Source: CAYJBH01 sp964368625 (GTDB lineage Bacteria; Bacillota; Clostridia; Oscillospirales; Ruminococcaceae). Taken from it: a stretch of 64,000 nucleotides of DNA. The translations under genes were made by a program, and so were the position numbers. The notes under the pieces were generated by a model. The model did no database searches. It saw only the letters and a list, made by a program, of their open reading frames with translations, and had not been told where the DNA came from. Below, piece after piece: positions 57,864-64,000 of the stretch (its first letter is position 1; every line of letters begins with the position of its first letter). Where the stretch lies: contig CAYJBH010000006.1 in assembly GCA_964368625.1 (NCBI GenBank), positions 1 through 64,000 on the forward strand. Reading direction: 5' to 3'.

Positions 57864-58784
57864 ATGGCTCAGTTTACAGTAGCGCTTGAAAAAATAATTA
57901 ACACTATACACCTAGAGGTTATATATCTTCCAAAGCCTGCCGAAGAGATTAAGGTTGGTACTTTAGACGTTAACCGCCCCGGCCTTCTATTAGCCGGATT
58001 CGATGCATATTTTGACCCCACACGAATACAGATATTAGGATTAGCTGAATTTGCCTATCTTAACAACCTATCCAAGGCAAAGCGCAAACAACAGATAGAA
58101 TTTTTATTTGCGGCATGCCCAATTGCAGTTGTTGTTTCTCGCAACTTAGAGATAGACAGCGTTCTGCGTTCTGCTGCAAAAAAAACAAAAACCCCTCTTC
58201 TGCGATCTAAGGAAAATACATCCGAGCTTTCATCCTCCATCATATCGGTACTTGCTGTAGAGTTAGCTCCGAGAATTACCCGTCATGGAGTATTGGTTGA
58301 GGTTTACGGCGAGGGAATATTGATGCTTGGTGATTCCGGAGTTGGTAAGAGCGAAACCGCCATCGAGCTTGTTAAGCGCGGTCATCGACTTATAGCTGAC
58401 GACGCGGTAGAGCTTCGTCGCGTTTCTAACCGCACCATAGTTGGTCGATCACCTGAGAACATTCGTCATTTTGTTGAGATGCGTGGTGTTGGTATAATAA
58501 ATGTTGCAAGGGTATTTGGTTTTGGAGCTGTTAAAGAGACTGAAAAGATCGATCTAGTGGCAGAACTTGAGACATGGGAACAGGGAAAACATTATTCTCA
58601 AACCGGCATTGAATCACAATTTGTTGATATTCTCGGCATATCGGTTCCAAGCTGTTTAATCCCAATACGTCCCGGCCGTAATCTTGCCGTTATCTTAGAG
58701 GCTGCAGCGATTAACAACCGTCAAAAGAAGATGGGTTATAATGCCGCAAAGGAACTTTTTGCAAACATGGGAATTGAGGAGTAG
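57864..58784 (+). CDS. hprK: HPr kinase/phosphorylase
   Basis: 306 residues; phosphorylates HPr at its regulatory serine and so drives carbon catabolite control. Walker A GDSGVGKSETAIEL is at about 155-168, the Asp-Asp ADDAVELRR region after it, and the HprK signature VEMRGVGIINVARVFG at about 203-218. First gene of the operon with PHP, murB, rapZ, whiA and dnaE, a usual Clostridia arrangement. Confidence 0.95.
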   Translation: MAQFTVALEKIINTIHLEVIYLPKPAEEIKVGTLDVNRPGLLLAGFDAYFDPTRIQILGLAEFAYLNNLSKAKRKQQIEFLFAACPIAVVVSRNLEIDSVLRSAAKKTKTPLLRSKENTSELSSSIISVLAVELAPRITRHGVLVEVYGEGILMLGDSGVGKSETAIELVKRGHRLIADDAVELRRVSNRTIVGRSPENIRHFVEMRGVGIINVARVFGFGAVKETEKIDLVAELETWEQGKHYSQTGIESQFVDILGISVPSCLIPIRPGRNLAVILEAAAINNRQKKMGYNAAKELFANMGIEE

Positions 58785-59540
58785 ATGAACATAATCGCAG
58801 ACCTGCACAACCATACTCTTGTATCTAGCCACGCTCTAAACAGTATAACCGAGATGGCAAAAAGAGGAGCTGAACTTAACCTTTTTGCCATGGCAATTAC
58901 CGACCATGGTCCGGAGCTTGAGGATGGTGCGCATCCTTGGTATTTTTGGATGCTAAAAAACCTCCCGGATGTTATGGAGGGTATATTTGTTATTAAAGGT
59001 ATCGAGGCCAATGTTACCGGCATCGACGGCTCTATGGACAGCGATGAGTTTAACCGCGATAAATGCGTTGATTTTACCATAGCATCAATTCATGGAGACT
59101 TTTTTTCATCCCTCGATAGGGATGCCGCTACCGAACTTTGGTTAAATATTGCAAAGAGAAAACATGTAGATATGATTGGTCACTCAGAGGAATCGAGATA
59201 TGCCTACGACTACGAACGAGTAACAAAGGCTTTTACCGACAATAATAAGGTGGTAGAACTTAATGTTAACTCTGCAACGGTGCGCCCTGGCAACGAAGAA
59301 AACTTTAAAAATCTTATTCTTGCCTGCAAAAAAAACTCAACCTCAGTTTCCATCAACAGCGACGCACATTCAATCTACAATATTGGTAGCTATGAAAGGA
59401 TAATTAAACAGCTGGATGAGCTTGATTTCCCCGAAGATCTGGTTGTTAATTCTTCAAAAGATCGATTACTAAATATGTTTAAAACACATAATTATGATCT
59501 GTATCAGCGTATGATGGAGTATGACGCCGCATATATCTAA
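58785..59540 (+). CDS. PHP-domain metallophosphatase (YcdX-like)
   Basis: 251 residues starting right after the hprK stop. Metal-binding residues are seen in DLHNHTLVSSH, AITDHGPEL, KGIEANV, ASIHGDFF, IGHSEESRY and SINSDAHS, the full trinuclear PHP set. YcdX-like proteins are trinuclear zinc phosphatases with uncertain substrates. Its place between hprK and murB is shared with many Clostridia. Confidence 0.9.
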   Translation: MNIIADLHNHTLVSSHALNSITEMAKRGAELNLFAMAITDHGPELEDGAHPWYFWMLKNLPDVMEGIFVIKGIEANVTGIDGSMDSDEFNRDKCVDFTIASIHGDFFSSLDRDAATELWLNIAKRKHVDMIGHSEESRYAYDYERVTKAFTDNNKVVELNVNSATVRPGNEENFKNLILACKKNSTSVSINSDAHSIYNIGSYERIIKQLDELDFPEDLVVNSSKDRLLNMFKTHNYDLYQRMMEYDAAYI

Positions 59541-59552
59541 AATGGAGTAGCA

Positions 59553-60452
59553 ATGAATCTATCTCAAAAGCTAAAAGAAAATTCCATTCCCTTTTCGCTA
59601 AACATACCCTGCAAATCTATTTCCACATTTAAAATTGGTGGTAATGCTGACTACCTAATCGAGCCGCGAAACATCAACGAACTGTTAACCGCCTTAAGCT
59701 TAGCAAAGCAGAGCAATACAAAATATATTCTTATCGGCTGTGCAAGCAATGTTTTATTTTCCGATAACGGCTATCGTGGCGCAGTAATACGGCTAAAGCC
59801 CCCCTTTTCCGGAATGGAACTTCTGCCAAATAATCGTATTAAGGTTTATGCGGGAGAAAAACTCTCCTCACTGTGTAGGTTTGCACTTCAAAATTCGCTT
59901 AGTGGCATAGAATTTTGTTATGGAATTCCCGGCTCTGTTGGTGGCGCTGTATACATGAATGCCGGCGCTTACGGAGGAGAAATTACCGATATTTTTGAAT
60001 CCTGCGAAGTTATTACCGATAATCTTAGCATAGAAACACGAACAAGACAACAGATGGATTTCTCTTACCGACACAGTGTTTTATGCAACAATAACGAGAT
60101 ATTAGTTTCGGTTATATTGAAGTTAACCCCCGGTAAAAGCAGTGAAATTGAAAGCCGTATGAACGAGCTTTTGCAAAGGCGAGTTGACAAACAGCCTTTA
60201 AAGGAACCTAGTGCCGGAAGTACTTTTAAACGGCCGAGCAACGGCTATGCCTCGGCATTAATCGACGAGTGTGGTTTAAAGGGATATTCCGTTGGTGATG
60301 CAATGGTTAGCACTAAACATGCTGGATTCGTTGTTAACAACGGTAACGCCAGCTGTAAAGAAGTTATAACTCTCTGTAACGAGGTTCGTAGCGTAGTTTA
60401 TAACAAAAAAGGTATACTTTTGGAAACGGAAGTTGAAATCGTGGAGGAATAA
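59553..60452 (+). CDS. murB: UDP-N-acetylenolpyruvoylglucosamine reductase
   Basis: 299 residues, the type II MurB size; reduces enolpyruvyl-UDP-GlcNAc to UDP-MurNAc with NADPH and FAD. FAD contacts lie in STFKIGGNADYLIEP and LIGCASNVLFSDNGY, and GIEFCYGIPGSVGGAVYMNAGAYGG at about 119-143 is the signature; the proton-donating Ser is in AGSTFKRP (about 223). It overlaps rapZ by 1 bp. Confidence 0.96.
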   Translation: MNLSQKLKENSIPFSLNIPCKSISTFKIGGNADYLIEPRNINELLTALSLAKQSNTKYILIGCASNVLFSDNGYRGAVIRLKPPFSGMELLPNNRIKVYAGEKLSSLCRFALQNSLSGIEFCYGIPGSVGGAVYMNAGAYGGEITDIFESCEVITDNLSIETRTRQQMDFSYRHSVLCNNNEILVSVILKLTPGKSSEIESRMNELLQRRVDKQPLKEPSAGSTFKRPSNGYASALIDECGLKGYSVGDAMVSTKHAGFVVNNGNASCKEVITLCNEVRSVVYNKKGILLETEVEIVEE

Positions 60453-61312
60453 TGCAACAGCTACTACTTGTTACAGGACTTTCTGGCGCCGGTAAATCGC
60501 TAGTTATGCGGGCGCTTGAAGATATTCATTATTACTGTATCGACAACCTACCTGCCGATATGTTATGCGAGCTTATACAGGCAAAGCAGCTAAAAAAAAG
60601 ATATGCCGATAGACTTGCAATTACAGTTGACATAAGAAGCGGTGAGGATTTTCAAGGTGTTTTAAACGCCTTAAAGCACAAAACCGACGATCTCGACATA
60701 AAAATATTGTTTCTTGATGCCGACGACGGTGTTCTGGCTAGACGCTATAAAGAGACAAGAAGATGTCATCCGTTAACCATTAAGTATAATCTTTCTATAG
60801 ATGAAGCCCTTGTCCGTGAACGCAAAATGTTATCTGAACTATTCAGCATTGCCGATTATATTATTGATACCGGGCTATTAAGCACATCTGCCTTAAAAGA
60901 ACAGGTGGTTTCTCAATTTTCGCATTCGATACAGGAAACAATGCCGGTTACCGTTATCTCCTTTGGCTTTAAATACGGGGTACCGCGTGATGCCGATTTG
61001 ATGTTTGATGTTCGTTGCCTTCCCAACCCATTTTATATCGCAAATCTTAAAGGAAAAACCGGTTTAGATAGCGAGGTTTACGACTATGTTTTTAGCTTCG
61101 AAGAGGCAAACGAACTGTTTGCAAAAATTGCCGAACTTATAAAGTTCTCTCTTCCTCTTTATCTTAAAGAAGGTAAAAGTCGTTTAACTGTTGCCATCGG
61201 TTGTACCGGAGGTAAGCATCGCAGTGTCTCCTTTGCCAGAAACACCGAAACACTACTCACCGAGCTTGGCTATAATATAGACATGCTACATCGTGATATT
61301 CAAAAAAAATAA
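60452..61312 (+). CDS. rapZ: RapZ/YvcJ nucleotide-binding protein
   Basis: 286 residues. Walker A GLSGAGKS at 9-16 is followed by an N-terminal ATPase-like domain and the C-terminal RapZ domain with FGFKYGVPRDADLMFDVRCLPNP and the closing AIGCTGGKHRSV. In Bacillus YvcJ hydrolyses GTP and affects competence; in E. coli RapZ is an RNase adapter for glmS control. Start and stop overlap both neighbours (TAATG-type), in the conserved murB-rapZ-whiA order. Confidence 0.95.
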   Translation: MQQLLLVTGLSGAGKSLVMRALEDIHYYCIDNLPADMLCELIQAKQLKKRYADRLAITVDIRSGEDFQGVLNALKHKTDDLDIKILFLDADDGVLARRYKETRRCHPLTIKYNLSIDEALVRERKMLSELFSIADYIIDTGLLSTSALKEQVVSQFSHSIQETMPVTVISFGFKYGVPRDADLMFDVRCLPNPFYIANLKGKTGLDSEVYDYVFSFEEANELFAKIAELIKFSLPLYLKEGKSRLTVAIGCTGGKHRSVSFARNTETLLTELGYNIDMLHRDIQKK

Positions 61313-61923
61313 TGAGTTTTAATAACACCGTAAAAAAAGAGATTGAATTATGTTTAAAACGCTCCGTACCGGACGCCGAGCTTGCGGGGCTGTTTTTGTC
61401 TTGCGGTTTTATAAGCGACCCCCAAAAAGAATATCGAATAGAATTTCATACCATTAAGCACACTCCTACGCAGAATCTTTTAACCAAGCTTGCCGGAATG
61501 GGTATAGCGGCACATAAAATTGTTCGCGCAGGCAGGATGCTGATATGTATAACTGCATCTGAACACATAGAGGATCTTTTAACCATGATGGGGGCACAGC
61601 ATAGCGCTCTTGAGATGATGAATATTAAGATAGAAAAAGATGTGCACAACAAGGCAAATCGGATAGCCAACTGTGAGATCGCTAATGCCGACAGAATTGC
61701 TAAAACAAATTCGGTGTTACTTCTTTCGGTAGAGTTGCTAAAATCTTCAGGGATTACGCTACCGTATCAGTTGGAAGAGGCTGCTGACTTTTTATTGCTC
61801 CACCCCGAGATGAGCATGGCTGAGATGGCACGAGGCCTTAACATCAGTAAATCCGGACTTTACCATAGGATGCAAAAGATTAAATCCATGGCAGAGGACA
61901 TTTCTAAAGGAAAGGACGTATAG
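61312..61923 (+). CDS. whiA: Shortened WhiA lacking the N-terminal domain
   Basis: 203 residues instead of about 310. It keeps the canonical WhiA start (MSFNNTVKKEIE, about 1-12), then passes directly to the second LAGLIDADG half (AELAGLFLSCGFISDPQKEYRIEF, about 23-46; MGAQHSALEMMNIKIEKD, about 93-112) and the C-terminal HTH (MAEMARGLNISKSGLYHRMQKI, about 168-190). The block of about 95 residues normally between residues 15 and 110 is missing, with no frameshift. Context after rapZ leaves no doubt about identity. Confidence 0.9.
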   Translation: MSFNNTVKKEIELCLKRSVPDAELAGLFLSCGFISDPQKEYRIEFHTIKHTPTQNLLTKLAGMGIAAHKIVRAGRMLICITASEHIEDLLTMMGAQHSALEMMNIKIEKDVHNKANRIANCEIANADRIAKTNSVLLLSVELLKSSGITLPYQLEEAADFLLLHPEMSMAEMARGLNISKSGLYHRMQKIKSMAEDISKGKDV

Positions 61924-61926
61924 TAG

Positions 61927-64000
61927 TTGACTGATTTTGTTCACCTTCACCTTCATACCGAATACAGCCTGTTAGATGGGGCTTGTAGAATAGAGCCCTT
62001 AATGAAACGTTTAAACGAACTAGGGCAACATTCGGTGGCCATTACCGACCACGGTGTTATGTATGGGGTGATGGATTTCTATAAGGCCGCAAAAAAGTAT
62101 GGCATTAAACCTATCATTGGCTGCGAGGCCTATGTTGCAACTCGCTCAAGATTCGACAAGGTTCATAAACTTGACTCAAACAATCATCTCGTTTTGCTAT
62201 GCAAAAACGAGATGGGTTACAAGAACTTATCTAAATTAATTTCAGCCGGATTTACCGAAGGATTTTACTCTAAACCGAGAATAGATAAGGAGCTTCTATC
62301 AAAACACTGCGACGGCTTAATAGCATTATCGGCCTGTCTTGCAGGGGAAATCCCACAGGCATTACTTGCCGGTGATTATGAAAAGGCTAAAAGCGCCGCC
62401 AAATACTATCGTGATCTGTTTGGCGAGGACAACTTTTATATCGAGGTTCAAAATCATAACATTGCTGAACAGCAGGCAATACTTCCCGAGCTGATATCAC
62501 TGGCAAGAGAGCTTAATATACCTCTCGTTGCTACCAACGATAGCCATTATCTTAACCGTGAAGATTCCAAGATGCAGCGAGTGCTCATCTGTATCGGCAC
62601 CAATAAACTTATGACAGACGATGATGTTTTAGAGTTCGGCACCGATGAATTTTATGTTAAATCGGGCGATGAAATGGCAGACATATTTGCCATCTGTCCC
62701 GAGGCAATCTCCAACACGGTAAAGATTGCTGACCTATGTAACCTTGAAATTGAGTTTGGAGTTACCAAGCTACCTAAATTTATTCCTGTAACCGGCGAGA
62801 ATTCTAAAGACTACTTTGAGAGGTTGGTTTACGAAGGATTCGAGAAATATTATTTAGATAATAACGAGGTTGCAAAGTCTCGTATGTTCTACGAGATGGA
62901 TATAATTGAGAGTATGGGCTTTATCGATTATTTCTTGATAGTTGCCGACTTTATAGCCTATGCCAAGAGCAGGAACATCCCTGTTGGCCCGGGAAGGGGA
63001 AGCGGTGCCGGTAGTTTGGTTGCCTATTGTCTTGGTATTACAGGAGTTGACCCACTTAAATACAACCTTCTATTCGAACGTTTTTTGAATCCCGAAAGAA
63101 TAAGCATGCCTGATTTTGACATTGATTTTTGCTACGAGGGCAGGGCAGATGTTATAAATTATGTTAATGAAAAATACGAAAGCGATCATGTTGCACAGAT
63201 AATTACATTCGGAACCATGGCCGCCAGGGCTGCAATTAGAGATGTAGGGCGAGTTCTCGGCATGTCTTACGGTGAGGTTGATAGAATTGCAAAACTTATC
63301 CCAACCGAACTTAAGATGACTCTTATAAAGGCATTACGGCAAAACAAGGATTTAAAGGCTGTTTATGATAACGAACCCTCTGTTACCGAACTGATTGATA
63401 TGGCAATAAAGGTTGAGGGAATGCCACGCCACGCCTCAACACATGCCGCCGGCGTAGTTATAACGCCAATGCCAACCGTTGAGTATCTTCCGTTGGCAGT
63501 TAGCAGTGATCAGATAGTTACCCAGTTCCCCATGACCACCATCGAAGAACTTGGCCTTTTAAAGATGGATTTTTTGGGGTTGCGCACCCTTACCCTTATT
63601 AAGGATTGCATCCGCCAACTTAGCGACAAAAATTTTAGCATAGAAAGTATTCCGCTTAACGACCAGGGTGTTTTCAAGATGCTATCACAGGGAGATACAG
63701 CAGGTGTTTTTCAATTTGAAAGCAACGGTATCCAGCAGGTTTTAATGGGATTACGTCCAACAAAACTAGAGGACTTAATAGCGGTTACCTCACTTTATCG
63801 CCCCGGCCCGATGGATAGTATACCGAGCTATATAAAATGGCGACATAACCCTGAAAATATAATATATAAGCATGAAAAGCTAAAGCCCATTCTTGCCGAA
63901 ACATACGGCTGTATTGTTTATCAGGAACAGGTTATGCAAATTTGTCGCGAGCTTGCAGGATTTTCATATGGTCGTGCCGACCTTGTTCGTCGTGCTATGA
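61927..64000 (+). CDS. dnaE: DNA polymerase III alpha subunit (partial, runs off right edge)
   Basis: 691 codons visible. It starts with TTG at 61927, about 10 nt after GGAAAGGA; no ATG or GTG alternative fits. The N-terminal PHP domain begins FVHLHLHTEYSLLDGACRI. The catalytic palm shows GPGRGSGAGSLVAYCLGIT and PDFDIDFCYEGR with the catalytic Asp residues, followed by HASTHAAGVVI and the sequence ends in GRADLVRRAM. This is the DnaE1-type layout, not PolC, since no exonuclease insertion is present. Replicative role expected. Confidence 0.96.
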   Translation, partial: MTDFVHLHLHTEYSLLDGACRIEPLMKRLNELGQHSVAITDHGVMYGVMDFYKAAKKYGIKPIIGCEAYVATRSRFDKVHKLDSNNHLVLLCKNEMGYKNLSKLISAGFTEGFYSKPRIDKELLSKHCDGLIALSACLAGEIPQALLAGDYEKAKSAAKYYRDLFGEDNFYIEVQNHNIAEQQAILPELISLARELNIPLVATNDSHYLNREDSKMQRVLICIGTNKLMTDDDVLEFGTDEFYVKSGDEMADIFAICPEAISNTVKIADLCNLEIEFGVTKLPKFIPVTGENSKDYFERLVYEGFEKYYLDNNEVAKSRMFYEMDIIESMGFIDYFLIVADFIAYAKSRNIPVGPGRGSGAGSLVAYCLGITGVDPLKYNLLFERFLNPERISMPDFDIDFCYEGRADVINYVNEKYESDHVAQIITFGTMAARAAIRDVGRVLGMSYGEVDRIAKLIPTELKMTLIKALRQNKDLKAVYDNEPSVTELIDMAIKVEGMPRHASTHAAGVVITPMPTVEYLPLAVSSDQIVTQFPMTTIEELGLLKMDFLGLRTLTLIKDCIRQLSDKNFSIESIPLNDQGVFKMLSQGDTAGVFQFESNGIQQVLMGLRPTKLEDLIAVTSLYRPGPMDSIPSYIKWRHNPENIIYKHEKLKPILAETYGCIVYQEQVMQICRELAGFSYGRADLVRRAM

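Noticed and set aside
1..64000. CRISPR array, rRNA, prophage or integrative element borders
   Set aside because: No regularly spaced repeats, rRNA sequence, integrase, phage structural genes or att-like direct repeats were seen on either strand.

Overview
The window reads as chromosomal DNA of a low-GC, Gram-positive, probably anaerobic and spore-forming bacterium of the class Clostridia. An Oscillospirales/Ruminococcaceae-like lineage is my inference. Supporting signs are strong SD motifs with frequent GTG/TTG starts, TTGACA/TATAAT promoters at 17-bp spacing, the sporulation genes ytfJ and a CotF-like coat gene, a class B sortase, a dockerin-bearing hydrolase, HprK, WhiA and RapZ, and a THF riboswitch before folT. 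I found no rRNA, tRNA, CRISPR array or prophage. The only mobile-element-related gene is one REP-associated-type (Y1) transposase.

Layout. 1-5.1 kb (minus): a surface group made of a secreted, weakly cohesin-like protein cut by the window edge, a class B sortase, and a large M23 peptidase with four ~120-residue repeats and a C-terminal dockerin. 5.2-8.1 kb: divergent glpK and ilvC. 8.1-13 kb: a DUF815 AAA+ ATPase, two small Cys-rich proteins, an SDR, and a YtrA-type GntR/ABC operon behind a 42-bp palindromic operator. 13-19 kb: a candidate ncRNA, a chemoreceptor, an EF-G paralogue, and an Lrp regulator with an aminotransferase. 19-21.5 kb: folC, folT with its THF riboswitch, and a small membrane protein. 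21.5-28.9 kb (minus): a probable ten-gene run from an M50 protease through scpA, scpB, DUF2953, ytfJ and a pseudouridine synthase to a three-gene biotin-dependent carboxyltransferase set.

28.9-39 kb is the most accessory-looking stretch: the lone Y1 transposase, an unknown 172-aa protein, a 36-aa membrane peptide, a decaying intergenic region, a UroD-like protein, an AraC regulator, rhamnose isomerase, mutarotase and aldolase, an intracellular GH120 beta-xylosidase, and a degenerate amidase. 39-51 kb holds mostly separate metabolic units: dipeptidase, MFS transporter, Gfo/Idh oxidoreductase, AraC regulator, thioredoxin reductase, class II aldolase, both serine dehydratase subunits, a spore-coat-like protein and a surface GDSL hydrolase.

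50.9-57.6 kb (minus) is a tightly overlapping envelope operon: sppA, an RDD protein, a GtrA-HAD fusion, an unknown two-TM protein, a LegC-type aminotransferase, a CBS-nucleotidyltransferase and a 57-aa membrane protein. It is preceded by a GT4 glycosyltransferase. 57.8-64 kb (plus) is the operon hprK-PHP-murB-rapZ-whiA-dnaE. Its whiA lacks the N-terminal half of the LAGLIDADG module, and dnaE runs off the right edge.

Most promising for follow-up: the short WhiA, the envelope operon with the GtrA-HAD fusion, the surface group, the transcarboxylase-like operon, the 30.5-31 kb peptide/RNA region, the candidate ncRNA at 13.1-13.36 kb, and two large operator-like palindromes.
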